A stretch of DNA of 64,000 bases from Vanilla planifolia (GCA_023846275.1 JAIUJO010000086.1:632436-696435), one strand, 5' to 3'. Positions 48,301-60,324 are shown, numbered from the stretch's first letter. Numbers and translations are program-made. Notes: a model not told the origin generated them from the sequence alone.

Positions 48301-49105
48301 AATGTTTATTTGTTCTTCTATGATTATGATCTCTTCTATGGATATCACGATCAAGGTCATTGAAAAGATCATGTCTTTTATAGATCCTACATCTCTTAGG
48401 ATCTCTTTCTTCTAAACAATTATGTGTGACACCTCTTCAATTATCCCTTTCACTTTTAGGATTTCAATCATGTTGTTGGTTTAAGAGAATTTTACAAATC
48501 ATTTGGATTTGTTGGGCTACTGATTGGGATATTTTTTTTTATATGAGATCTTGGTTTAAATTTTGTCAAACAATATTTTATTTTGATTTATTATTTGATT
48601 AGACTCAGTAGATCTCATGCTCACTCAAAGATTTGTCATGCATAGGATATGAAAGAAAAAATAAATTTGGGTAATTTTTTTCTTTTTTCTAATAAAAAAA
48701 TATAAAAGAAAAGTAATCACTACTATAAACTAGCAAAGTTGAGATGGGATATGCTATAGGAAAATGGCAAATCATCAAGGCCCTTACTTTTTCTAGACCA
48801 CCTCTTAGATAAACCTAGATTTTTTTCCAAGAAAAATTGTGGAGAGTGATATTAGTTTCTTAATGGATAAAAAATGTAAAAACAATTTAGTAGAACATTT
48901 TTTGTGGGAAAAAAATTTGAAATTTTTTATGTTGAAAATAGAGAAACTATTTTAATAAAAAATTAATAATATATTTAACATTAAAAAATTAGTTCAAAAT
49001 AGAAGTTAATGTATTAAGTAGAAGAATTTTTTTTAGAAAAACTTATTTCTTAAAGCAAAGTTTAATGTATAAATAAAAGAAAAAACTTTTTTAGTAGAAA
49101 ATCAG

Positions 49106-49117
49106 TCTTTAATACCA
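49106..49117 (-). promoter_or_regulatory. tRNA-Met primer-binding site of element C
   Basis: The minus strand reads TGGTATTAAAGA, 9 of 12 identical to the plant initiator-tRNA-Met site TGGTATCAGAGC; two of the three differences are transitions. It lies directly inside the 49,120-50,196 repeat, exactly where a 5' LTR should be followed by its primer site. This fixes the orientation of C as minus, in agreement with the gag and protease readings. Confidence 0.7.
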
Positions 49118-49119
49118 AA

Positions 49120-50196
49120 GTTAATACATGGCCAATTTAAACCTCTATTAAAATATAAATTGGATCCTATAATATTGAAGATACCCAAAAGATTTTTAAG
49201 AAATATAAAAAAGGTACTATATAAAAATCTTGTTAAGATGACGTATGTGGTATTTAATAACAATTCAAAGATTGCTATTCCAAAATTATAATGTAGATTA
49301 TTAAGCTGAGTAGTCTATCAAGCAATAAGTATAAAATCAAATAAAAATAAATTTTATAACATCCAATTTTAAACATAAAATAATAAATTTTGAAAAATTA
49401 TATGTGAAACACTATAATAGAAAAGAGTAACTTTAACATTATATTATTACCTAAAAAAATAAAAGTTGCTAAAAAATTAAACCTTTTGATGTTTATGTGA
49501 ATGTTAGGAAAAGCGAGAGTTTATTGATGGAAGGACTCTCACCTTCAATCCATGACTATCATAAAAGAAATTGAAGTCTCTCCAACTAGGGTTGAGCATA
49601 CACTGTCTGTTCATAAAAGTGAAAGCACATAAATGAAATAAATTTAATTCCATTATTACTTTTTAATATGGTGAATATCCTAATTTGTGGTTATTTTCAA
49701 TTATTAATCACTAATTTTAAAATAAATAATAATAAAAAATATGAAATTTATTGAACTATGTAGTTTGCAAAAAAATTCTATGTTTCAAATGATGATAACA
49801 ATTGATGGTGAAACAGCAAGTGAAAAATATCTATGTGAAATAATTGCAACATAGATGGAGATCTCAGCACGTCCATTCTAGGTTTAGTGTAGTCGTGGGT
49901 AAGGCAAAAAAAGTGTTGATAGGATTTGTGCGACTGGTGAGTTTGCGTGAGTCATCTAAGTTCAGCACAAAACTAGCCTAAGCTAGTAGAAAGCTAGTAA
50001 ATCGGTGTTCCCGAGAGAACAGATGACAATGCTTATGGTAGCAAACATTAGAAAATGGTGGAAGCTGTGAAATCAATAAAAAAATTTTTAACCATATTTC
50101 AAAATAATTTGCAGATAAATTTTGTACAATGGACTTATGGAACTAGTGTGGCACCAGCAAATGTGAGTTTGTCAACTAATTTTATATTCTCTTGCA
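49120..50196 (-). repeat. 5' LTR of gypsy element C
   Basis: This is the partner of 44,923-46,096. Its outer end reads CTCTTGCA at about 50,196, consistent with the TG...CA ends of LTRs seen from the other strand. The flanking TTAG (50,197-50,200) resembles the ATAG before the other LTR (44,919-44,922), a decayed target-site duplication. Left and right LTRs are clearly diverged, so this insertion too is old. Confidence 0.8.
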
Positions 50197-50200
50197 TTAG

Positions 50201-50750
50201 TATACCTCTAATTTTATAGAGTGCCTAATCAAAAAAAGAATATAAAAATACAAAAATTATCTAGAAAATCTTTTACAAAAAAGTAATTTGAACAGCGATC
50301 ATTTTAGTTTTGAATATTAATTTTCTAAAAAGTTATTGCCAAAGCTTTGCTCAAAAAGTTGTTTATTTGGGTCCAAAATTTCTTTGGCCCAAATAATTGC
50401 TAAATATCTTTCTAACCCGCTATATTTTTAGTTCTTTATTAGGTAAGTTTGCACAAGGGTTACAAGTGATATTCGGATTGTTTTTTCATGCATCTGGTTG
50501 GTGAGGCGGCATGCTAACTCTAGCGTTGTAAGTTAGACCTAAGTTTGTGTGTTGTGGATCGAGGCATGGAGTCAATGTAATGTCTGTGGAGCCTATGTTA
50601 TATCTTAGTTAGCGAGAGCACATAATGTATTTTGTCTTTCAGTTTTAATAAAAGTTTTTGCTAACACTGCATATATAGCACGACGGTGCATCCAAGATTG
50701 TTTCATGACAAAAGGACAATGGGCTTCTTAACATGAGAAATCAAGAAAAT
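50201..50750 (-). repeat. gypsy B 5' LTR, outer half
   Basis: This starts TATACCTCTAATTTTATAG, which continues the A LTR word CATGCCTCTCATTTTATAC from the point where the inner B half stops. Later landmarks are TTTTCTAAAAAGTTATTGCC and TTTTTAGTTCTTTATTAGG, both with counterparts in A (35.78 and 35.86 kb). The outer end is unclear; similarity fades around 50.70-50.80 kb. Confidence 0.75.
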
Positions 50751-50759
50751 TAGGAGGAA

Positions 50760-51790
50760 GAGCATCTCATGTTGAATGTAAAATAGATAGTTCAATTAAC
50801 TAGTAGTTATTAGGGAAGCAGAGGAAAAAACTCACTATGGGCATTCCAACTTTTTTTTGAATTTGAATGATGAACTTCTTATATGTAAAGATGTTTAAAA
50901 AATGTTCAAACTACTTTAAAATTTATTTAATATTTTTTGACTAAATGTAAGTGCATTTTTTAAAATTTATTCTTAATGTGATGAAATGAAATTTGCATAT
51001 GGATATTTTTGTCTAATTTCACAAAGACTATAATTTGAAAGAACGAATGATATGGATGAGAAGTCAAATATGGTAGAACATATGAAAGAACCCCTAAATA
51101 ATAATTCTACTCAAAATTGAAGTGAATGTTAGATATTAAAAAAATATTAATTTAATTCTAAGTAACTTTTAAAGGAAAAATAATAAAAGTGCCAAAGGAC
51201 ATAGAAGTATATGAATAATTTAATTAGATAAATAACTGTTGAAGTAGTGTTTTTATGAAATTTGTCAAAAAAACTTTCAAAAGGCATTTGCATCAGAATG
51301 TGCAAGAAATGTACTCTTTATAAGGATTTTGTCACAAGGGATACCTAACAAAATAAAAATTATGTACTAAATGAGGAGAAATTTTAGAGGAAATCAACTA
51401 ATAACATAAGTATTATAGTTGGGAGTGAAACAGAAATTTATTATAAAGAATAGGATGAAGGAGACAAATCAGATAATTATGAAAGTGCCTTTAAAGAACG
51501 AGAAGGAACAAGCTTCATGAGGTTATTATATGCTACCTTTTTTAATGAAGAAAGGCTAGTCACCTCTTAATTGTTGATTTAACTTTCTCAAAGAATTAAT
51601 AATGTTGAAGTCAATATGTTTTTCACACAAGACATTAAATATTCTTAAAAATACTTTCATTAGTGGAGTACATCCTAAGGCAAATTTTGGAACTATAAAG
51701 CCTTGAGGAAAATCACACATTATTTCATGTGGGTACTAAATTGTCCTATCAATTATTAGAATGATCCAAAGCTATTGTAGAAAGGAGATA
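50760..51790. other. unassigned A+T-rich DNA
   Basis: No domain, LTR or RNA was recognised. The stretch separates the outer B LTR half from the first copy of the R/X repeat family. Confidence 0.5.
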
Positions 51791-51796
51791 TGTCCA

Positions 51797-53205
51797 CTAT
51801 CAAGTGACAATTAATTGTTTTATGATCGTTTCATAGAGTGTTGAATTGTTTAATAAGTGATATTGTTGACATTTAGCCATGAAATTTTGTTCAATAACAA
51901 ACACTAAGAATTACTAATATTTTTGTTTGAATTAAATTGTAGATTTTAGAAGGCTGAAATTCATGTTCATGGGAGAATTTAAAAAGGAAGAAGAGTTGTG
52001 GTTTGAATTTCACAAAGAGATTAACTTTAAATTTAATTTTAGTTATTTCAATTTTTTGATTAGATATTAATTTTACTAAAAACACTCATACAAATAATAA
52101 AAATTAAATTTTATTTGAATTAATCATCTTAGAACAGCATTAGGATTTTAAATATAATCTTATCTTTACCACCTAAATAACCATTGAATTCTTATCAAAG
52201 CTTTGAATATCCACTTTAAAATACCTATTGCAAAAGGTGTAGTTTAATAAGAAAAATTAATTAGTAAAGGCATAATACTATAATTAACATCAAAAAATAT
52301 ATATTACTAAAAAGAACCAAAAGTATCAATCAAAGCATAGTGCCTAAATAAGGCTAATAGTTCTTATCATGTTGTTAAAATAACTATCAAACCCATCAAA
52401 ATTTTTTTTTGTTTCATAACCTAAGAATCAAAAAATAACTTAAATTTAGATCAAAGTAAAGGGTAAGAAACCTTAAAAAATATGTAAAATATGTAACATA
52501 GCAAAGCTTCAATAAAGCAATGATAATCCATCATTTATTTAATGTGAGATTTAAACTTATATCCATTTCTTGTCCACCGTTTAAAGACACCAATTTTGAT
52601 CTTCTATCCAATCACGTAATTTTATGATCTCGCAATCAGTGATTTGTACACACGTATGAGAAAAATCAAAGCATCAGATTATTATTCAGATGTAACGGTG
52701 AATATCAAATCATAATTTCTAAATAACATTTTTTATTCTAATGAAACTCATCGTGAAGTTTTCATTATCAAACGGTCGAAGATCGTTTCAATCAACTAGC
52801 TACAACATAGTAAGTCTTTTAGCTATTGTGATGTTTATCATTTATTGATCCAAAAGTATGTCAAATTTTTTAAATTAAAATACTATTAACTAGATGGTCA
52901 ATTTGACAAGTGTTTTTAGTCACTTGAAAAAATTTATAAATTGGTAAATTCTTGAATAAGATAAACTAATAAATTTTTTCATAAAATATGAAGAAAAATT
53001 TTCAAGTCATTATATTGAAACATTTAGTGCTCGATGCTCATTAACTCTTTTTTATGGTGCATGTTTCAATTGTCACTTTAATCATCTCTACTTTCTTATA
53101 AAATATGCTAAGTTCTTAATTTTTTACATATAAATCATTTGATTAAAGCACTAGTGCTTCATTAAGCTTTCCTTTTTAGCTATTTATCTTTTTTGTGTAG
53201 TAACA
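51797..53205 (-). repeat. R/X repeat family, copy R1
   Basis: This aligns in the same orientation with 53,516-54,895. Examples are ATCAAGTGACAATTAATTG with ATCAAGTGGCAGAGATTG near the left end, and AAAAATTTTCAAGTCATTA with AAAAATTTTCAAGTGATGA near 52,990 and 54,665. Its reverse complement also aligns with 58,540-59,260 (X2). By the orientation of the shared promoter-like motif the unit faces the minus strand. It shows no coding potential. The family is not one I can name; it could be a non-autonomous element or solo LTRs. Confidence 0.75.
52540..52550 (-). promoter_or_regulatory. USE-like motif in R1
   Basis: The minus strand reads ATCTCACATTA. It differs from the plant snRNA upstream element RTCCCACATCG at three positions, all C to T or G to A. 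It is in register with the motif in X1 and X2. Whether it was ever a real upstream element is unproven. Confidence 0.4.
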
Positions 53206-53515
53206 TAAAAGGAATTATATACTAGACCACTGGATAAAGGTATAATTTGAAAAAAAATAGACTTAAAGAAAAAACTCTGTTGGTTAATAATCTTACAAAA
53301 TTCTCAATTTGTGAACAATTTACTAAATGTAGATTAACTCCCTTTAAGTGATGTTAAAGAGGGGAAGAATAGAAATTAAAAGATTAAAATTATCATAAAT
53401 TAAGTTGAAGCATTAAGCAAGTCATGACGTACATAAAGGTTAAGCATTAATTACCATGCACATTACTCTTATAAATAGTTTATATTTTTATCAATTTTTT
53501 AAAAAGTTTTGTTCT

Positions 53516-54895
53516 CATCAAGTGGCAGAGATTGTTGTGTTGGCCTCTCATCATGGTGTTCTATTTAATGATTATGAGCCGTAAGCATTACTAAGGGATC
53601 TGTTTAAGTAAATTTTAAGAATTTAGGTACATGATACTTCTGTTCATGGGAAAATCTAAAAAGAAAAAGAAACAAAGTGGAAATTCTATGATAATCATCT
53701 TGGTTTGTGTGATAAATAACTAAGAAAAATATTTTGAATTTAGTTTTAGTTATTAAAATTATATTTTGTTTAAAATATTAAGCTTTACTAAAATCATTCT
53801 TAAAAGGCACAAAAACTAAATTGTATTTTAATTAATTATTTTAGAAAAAATATTAAGATCTTGAAATCTTTACTATATGTTAACCATCTAAAAAAGTACT
53901 TTATTATTGATCATATCTGTTGAAATATTGCATCAATAACATATTTCAAAAAGTATTATAATTATAATGATATATTAGTACAACTAATATATAATTAAAA
54001 TAAAAATTGAGAACCTATTTCTAATAATATGGAAAATAAAAATTGAGAACCTATTACTAACAATATGGAAAATGCAATGTTTGAATATACTGCATAAATA
54101 TGGTGATTTGGGCTTATCAGATTGTTAAAATAACACCATAATTGATAAAATAATTTTGGTTCAATACATAGGTCATCAAATAATATGAAAAATCGCTTTA
54201 AAGCAACCTGGGAAACACTAAACAATGCGCTTATTTTTTCATTTGATCCTGCAATTTTTCAATCAAATGATCGTATTCTCATTTCCCTTCTAAAAAGGCA
54301 AATTAATTCATTGTTCGATAATGAATTTTTTTTATCACAAATTTCAAATTTTGTCTATGCATAAGATCTAAATCTTGCTATTAGATAATAATTTATATTT
54401 ATTGGTCCAAATCAAATAATGCTTCCTTAATCCAAGCTATCTCATCTTACATTTTTTTGTCATCAAATGGTCTGGGAGCCATTTGATGGAGCAGTTCTTG
54501 GTCAATAGCTTTTTAGCCATTATTTCAAGCCACTAGGATTTTTATAATTTATTAGTAATGACTAATTGATTAGTTTTATAAGTACTTTTAGCAATTAGAA
54601 AATTTTTTATAAATAAGTGAATTATGGAACAAAATTGACTGATAAAATGTTTATAAAATTTTAAAAAAATTTTCAAGTGATGAAATTCAAGCCATTAGCT
54701 CCTAATCCTCATTATCATATCGTTATGCTTTGTCCTTCACATATAAAACTCATAATCTCAACTTTGTTAAAAAATTAGTGATGTTCTCAATTTTTTAATT
54801 TCTATCTGATTCATTTAAAACACTTACACCTCACTAAACATTTTTCAAGCATAACGCTTTTGTTTGCATTAATTTCCATTTTTATGTCATTTAAT
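53516..54895 (-). repeat. R/X repeat family, copy R2
   Basis: This is the second direct copy, about 1.69 kb after R1. Its reverse complement aligns with X1: AGATCTTATGCATAGAC against AGATCTTACACATGGAGC, and CTTATTTATAAAAAATTTTC against CTTATTTATAAAAAAATTTA. It carries a 36-base tandem duplication at 53,997-54,068 that the other copies lack. The promoter-like motif of the other copies is not recognisable here. Confidence 0.75.
53997..54068. repeat. 36-bp tandem duplication
   Basis: The unit beginning AAAATAAAAATTGAGAACCT and ending AATATGG occurs at 53,997-54,032 and again at 54,033-54,068 with 34 of 36 bases identical. In the minus-strand reading this gives a repeated hydrophobic peptide, which is only a by-product. 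The close match makes this among the most recent events visible in the window. Confidence 0.95.
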
Positions 54896-54899
54896 TATT

Positions 54900-55690
54900 T
54901 TAGTTTGCTTCAAATTTTTTTGGTTGTAAGGCTATAGTAGTAAATTTTTACTATTTTGTTATTTTAATAGTTTAACCTACCTATCATTTGGCAAAATACT
55001 TATATTAGTTATTTTTTTACTAGTTTTTTTCATGCGTAGATGAATGCTTGATCTTAAGTTGAATCACCCAAAAAAATATTTATCTACCATTTCTATTTTT
55101 GTTAATTTTTTTCATATTTTTCTTAAAACTTTTTTATGAAACGAAAAATCAACATATTTAAAAAAACTAACATATTTTAAAATAAAATTAATATTTACTA
55201 ATTTTCAATTTTATAGATATAATCAAGTTAATTAAAAATTTTATTTAAAGTATTTAAGAAAAACATTCTCTAGAAAAGTAATTTTTATTTCTAACAATTA
55301 ACCCCTCTCTTACTCAATAACACTTCATAATATTCATATGATGATGTTTAGATCTACAAAGGACATTAATTATTATGAAAAAAAATTTAGTTTCTTATAA
55401 AGAAATATTTAAATAAATTGTCTAAATGTGTTTTGTGTTATTTTTAGATTTAATTTAAAATAAATCATTTCTTAAATAAAAATAATTTATAAAATAACAT
55501 AAAATAAAAAATTAATACGAACTAAAATATACAGTAATGATCTTTAGGTGGCTCAAAAGATAGGTACGCTAAACTCTCACAACAATGGAAAGAAATAAAT
55601 GAGTTACTATTTCCTTATAATCAGAATTAATACTACCAAAATCTTATGCCTGATGAAATTAGTAATGAGGCAAACATACCTTAATTAAAC
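54900..55690. other. A+T-rich spacer, no gene seen
   Basis: This lies between the direct copies and the inverted copies of the R/X family and is made mainly of T and A runs. I found no motif or repeat of the neighbours in it. Confidence 0.5.
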
Positions 55691-55789
55691 CAATTAGGAA
55701 TAAAAACAATTAATAACTTAACTGACATGAGAAGAAAGTTACAATTCGGAGTTTGGCGAGTGAAGGAAGTAGCTATAGTATGAACAACT

Positions 55790-56475
55790 ATTTTTTGGCT
55801 ACTAATGACTTTAATATCTTGGATTGAAAAAATTTTTAAATTGTATGAAAATTCATTAATCCATTTCATTAAAAATTCTCTTATTTATAAAAAAATTTAT
55901 GACTAAAAATACTTACCAAACAAGAAAAATAATCATTATTGTTTTGCCTCTTTTTTATTTTTAGTTGAAAAATACTATTTTAAAAAAATATTTTAAAGGC
56001 TAAAAAAGTTGCTAAGAAACATGTTGTGCATGAATCACTTGAACATAATGAATCAAGACTAATTGTTTGGGAAACTATATAATTGAACAAATGAGATTTG
56101 ATGGGGATGTCTAAAAAAAGTATTTGATCATAACTATTAGAAATAAAGCTTAATCAGATGGCTGAATTTAGATCTTACACATGGAGCACGAATTGATCAT
56201 GGGATTATCAAATGGTATCAGGCTTTATAAAAGATGGATAAGATGAAGGTCGTTTGATCATGAAATTTCACGATCAGATAGTTCTAATTAGCCCCACAAT
56301 TACAAACATGTTGCATGAAAAGAAGGCTTTGATTTAGTCCTATGTTGCAAAGGTGAACAATGATGTTTTGTATATAAAGCTTTATGTGCTCCTCAAAATA
56401 AATATATTCAAGTTTTGTTGCCCTCCTAATTTTCTTGAGAATTTATTACCAATGTTGTCAACATTGCTTTATACA
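55790..56475 (+). repeat. R/X repeat family, copy X1 (inverted)
   Basis: This is in opposite orientation to R1 and R2. It aligns with X2 in the same orientation over its right half: GTTGCATGAAAAGAAGG with AATGCATGAAAATATAG, and TTGCCCTCCTAATTTTCTTG with TACCCTCTAGTTTGATTG. It contains a USE-like motif at 56,337-56,347 followed 23 bases later by TATATAAAG. The 62-codon minus frame at 55,681-55,869 is not a gene. Confidence 0.72.
56337..56379 (+). promoter_or_regulatory. USE-like motif plus TATA-like box in X1
   Basis: GTCCTATGTTG (56,337-56,347) is related to the plant snRNA upstream element RTCCCACATCG by four transitions. It is followed after 23 bases by TATATAAAG (56,371-56,379). That gap is close to the spacing of plant Pol III snRNA-type promoters. 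This is a resemblance only; no snRNA or 7SL sequence follows. Confidence 0.35.
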
Positions 56476-56479
56476 TTGT

Positions 56480-58530
56480 ACATGTGAATATAAGAGAACT
56501 AACCCATTTTAAGACCTAAATAAAGTATGTTTGTATTTGTACTTAGTATTGTAACTAGTAGATGAGTTTAGTGATCTGCATTCCATACCTTTTAACAACA
56601 ACCATGTTTTAAGCACTTTTGGGACTTTTGGTTTTTATTGCTAATAATTAGCATTATTTTAATTAGGATTATTTTGTGTTTAATTCTTATAACTATAATG
56701 TATATTTTACAGAATTACTTGAGTAAATACTAAGATTTGATAAAAATATAAAAATATTTTAAAGATAATAAAAGAAAATATATTAAGTTTTTAAAACCTA
56801 ACAGTTTTTTAAGAATATTAATTTTGGTAAAATTTGATTTTTTTTCAGTCATAATAAGTATTTTAATGAAACTTAATATTTTAATTGAAATAAAAAACGT
56901 AAAATTAAAATTAAAATGTATCTCTTAGTGGTTTGACACTCTAACTAAGATGATCTTCATTGGATTTCGTAATTTCTCTACTACAAATTTTCCCATTAAC
57001 ACAAATATCAATTTTGTAAAATCTAAAAATTTACTTCAAAACATTTGTTCAAAATAATTAGGATTTGTTATCAACATACAAAACACCATGTCTAGAGGTT
57101 AATATCAGAACAATTTCTTAATTTTGATGATAACAAAACTTTTAATAAATTTGAAAAAAAACAAAACTTATTTGTAAAAGGAATATCTAAAAGAATTAAA
57201 GATAAACTCTTCTGAGATGTATGTCGTGACTGGATTAATGCTCCTTCTTAATTTATACATAACTCTTTCAATTTTTATTTTCTTCTTTTATTAACTCCCA
57301 TATTGACTTAGTCAAATTTCTATAAAGATTTTATAAACTCAACATTTTATGAATTTTTCAAGTAATTAATGTACTAGTTTATTTTTTTAAAGAAAACCAA
57401 TTCCTTATAATTAAACTTTATTAGAAAGTTTCATGCCAACTCACACAATTGATCTCAAATTATTTCAGTTCTTTTTTATAGCAATTACGACAAAATATTA
57501 TGTAAGGTATATTATTATTTTTTTAATCAAAATTTTCAAAAAAGTTAATTGTTACGATAATGTTAACTCTAAAATCAATCGAAATTTTATATTAAAGTTG
57601 TTCTTTATAATCCTAAATAAGTCTTAAAGTTTTAGGTTTTTTCAACTACATCCTTTTCCATATTTATTTTATTTTAATATTTTAAATTTTATTTGTCAAA
57701 TTTTCTTTTTTCTTCATTTATGTATAAACTACTTTTTTAGTTAAAATTTATTAATCAAAGTTTATATGCAAATACTTGATTTTTATTTTTAGATTTGAGA
57801 ACCTAAGCCATTTTGGGTTCAAATGTGCTAATTTGTAACTATGTTTCTGTTATCCCTCACTCCATATGCAGAAGTTAGAAACTTCAAATGTTTATTATCT
57901 CTAATCTTACATGCACACATAACATAATTGGGTTGCATGCAATAGTGCCATGTAAACTTATGATTATAGCATAAAAAATGTCATCATACTTATGTATATA
58001 AGATCATTGAACAAAACTTCTCTACTATTTTTTTTTTCTTAAGTCAAACAAGTAGATTGTAAGTATTTAAAACCACTCAATTCCTTAACTAATGATACAT
58101 TCTTATTAACTTTTTATTTTAAATCACAAGCCTTTTCATACTCTTTAAATACATATTGGTCCTTTCTCTAATTCATTTATAATGAATTACAAATTCATTA
58201 TATTCTTTTCTTAAATCCTTTTTTTACTAGACGTTTCATACTTTTTACAAACATAATGTAAATGATTATGTTATTTTTCTTTAAAGTAATTTTCTTCCTC
58301 GCTTAAAGATATACTCTCTTCTTTTTCTTCCCTAGCCATCATATAGAAGAGTCTTTCATAACTTTATTTCTTATGACACTTTTTATTTTATTCTTCTCAA
58401 ATGATCGTTAATACATCATCACTAACTTATGCTTAATTTTATATGTTATTTTTAAAATCATAGTTCTATTAAATTTAGTAGCATTAGAAAGATAATTAAA
58501 AATATTTATGATTCTATCATTTGGTAGAGT
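56480..58530. other. A+T-rich DNA, no gene seen
   Basis: This lies between the two inverted R/X copies. A 64-codon frame at 57,433-57,627 (+) is lysine and hydrophobic rich, as expected of random A+T-rich DNA, and resembles nothing known to me. No LTR or RNA signature was recognised. Confidence 0.5.
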
Positions 58531-58539
58531 TTAGAAGTC

Positions 58540-59260
58540 AAAATGATCATAGGAAGAAACGTCTTCAATTCCATGGCTTGAAATTCTTTGTAAGATTGTG
58601 AAAAGATTATTAATCCATATTATTCAAAAATTTTGTTATTCATAGACATTTTCTATCAACTAAAAGTTCTTGCCAAATGGGCAAAATATCCATATTTTTC
58701 ATATTATTTTTATTTTTTTAATAAAAAATAATCATTTAAATAAAATATTTTAGCTTCTTGAAATAATGACTAAAAGAGCTATTTTGCATGTGCTTCTTCA
58801 TCAAAATGTTCTAAATAATTTGGCTATGAAAACTACATTGTCGATTGATGACACTTTATTCATGCTATTTAAAAATAGGATTTGATAGGGATCATAGATT
58901 TGAATCATAATCGAACGGCTAGAATTTGGTCCTATGTGTAGAACAATCATAGATTCTGCGAACGTGAACTAACATGATATCAAAAGAGGATATTATCTAT
59001 CTTAAAAAAAATTTAGAGGTGATGGAATATTCAATCATGAAATCATGCAACCAGACAATTTTGGTTGCTCTGGTGGTTCAGAAGGATAATGCATGAAAAT
59101 ATAGTTTAATTGTCCTACATTGTGAAGGTGAAGAAATTGTTTTCTTTTCAATGTTTTGCATTATCCTTTAAATCAAGCTTTTTGGATTGTATACCCTCTA
59201 GTTTGATTGAGAAGTCATCACCCATGATGATAGTGATCAACAATGAAAAATATATAAGGT
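58540..59260 (+). repeat. R/X repeat family, copy X2 (inverted)
   Basis: This is in the same orientation as X1. The left part aligns with the reverse complement of R1, for example ATTCAAAAATTTTGTTATTC against ATTCAAGAATTTACCAATTT. The right part aligns with X1. It carries the best-preserved USE-like motif of the family (GTCCTACATTG at 59,112-59,122), followed by GTGAAGGTGAAG. No TATA-like box stands at the X1 spacing. Confidence 0.75.
59112..59122 (+). promoter_or_regulatory. USE-like motif in X2
   Basis: GTCCTACATTG matches the plant snRNA upstream element RTCCCACATCG at 9 of 11 positions; both differences are C to T, as expected from decay of methylated cytosines. It is in register with the same motif in X1 and R1. 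Confidence 0.4.
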
Positions 59261-59264
59261 TACA

Positions 59265-60320
59265 GTTGTAATTACCTGATCTAAGAATGGTATAAACTAT
59301 TTTAACAATCCTTCTTAGTACTGTAGCTAACTGATAGGTTTATGGACATGTGTTCCCAACCATTTAATGGCATCCAACATGTTTTATCCATTATTGACAC
59401 TAATGGTTCCTATTAATAAAAATTAGAAATATTTTTTTACTAATTAATTATTATAATTATAATACATTTTTTGTAAAGGTCATTGAAACAAATAAAATAT
59501 ATAATTAAAAAAATATTTTCATGGTTGTCATGGTGAATAGATTAATTCAAGAAACATGTAATGCAAGTAGTTGCTTACACATTTAGTTTAAGACAAGCAA
59601 AGGTATGACTTTGTTTTATTTGACTTTGAATTGCAATGCGTCATGTAAACAAACTATTATTTTCTTACATCAAATAATTATTTTAGGCATATTTTTGTTA
59701 GTCTATCTTAGACCATAAACTATTTTGACTAAGAATAATAGCAAAAAGGAATAGCCATCATCATAAAAATAAGTGTGACAAACTCTTGTTTTTTAAAAAC
59801 ATTGATTCAATTAATTTATTTAGATAAGTTGAAACATGAAATACCATTTTTTGTAGTATAGTCATGAACATAGATAGCTTATCTAGCTTTTGTTTGATTA
59901 TAATTCTATCTTATGGTGCATTTTGAATAGTATTTATTATTAAAAAATAATATCATTGATTTTTTTCAAGAAGCTTTTGCTTTCCTACTTTGAAACAAAT
60001 TTATATGCTTGTAGTTATTATCTAAATGAGTGAGTATAAGATTTTCATTGATTATGATAGTATTATCAAGACAAAAGAGAAAATATATTCTACATAATAA
60101 CATAAAAATTTGATGTATATATAATAGCATGGTTTGTCAGACTTAGGATGAGATGATCTTTTAGCTATTAGTAATTTAAATTAACAGTAATATGTCATAG
60201 AAGATTCTTAATATAGGAAAATCGTGTTTTACTTTAGTTTTTTATGCTCAACGAAAAACGTATTTCTAAATTTCTTATTTTTAATAGCATATTTTTTATA
60301 CTTGTATTCTTATTTTTTTA
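59265..60320. other. A+T-rich DNA, no gene seen
   Basis: Nothing is recognisable between copy X2 and the second copy of the long A+T-rich repeat. Confidence 0.5.
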
Positions 60321-60324
60321 AAAC

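Larger units (their letters stand above)
44923..50196 (-). mobile_element. Ty3/gypsy element C nested in B LTR
   Basis: C has two LTRs of about 1.1 kb, a primer site, gag, protease and an integrase C-terminus in Ty3/gypsy order on the minus strand. The internal part is only about 3 kb because the reverse-transcriptase and integrase-core region is deleted. Its LTRs share no obvious sequence with those of A and B, so it is a different family. It lies inside the B 5' LTR. Confidence 0.82.
42610..50750 (-). mobile_element. truncated Ty3/gypsy element B, split by C
   Basis: B has the same family, orientation and order as element A: 5' LTR (split), leader, gag, protease. It is then cut at about 42,610. 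Its LTR is interrupted by the complete LTR-to-LTR span of element C (44,923-50,196). B must therefore have been in place before C. No 3' LTR of B was found to the left. Confidence 0.75.

Noticed and set aside
56337-56475. snRNA or 7SL RNA gene downstream of the USE/TATA-like pair
   Set aside because: The DNA after the TATA-like box shows no snRNA or 7SL core sequence, and the other family copies lack the TATA box. Only the promoter resemblance is reported.
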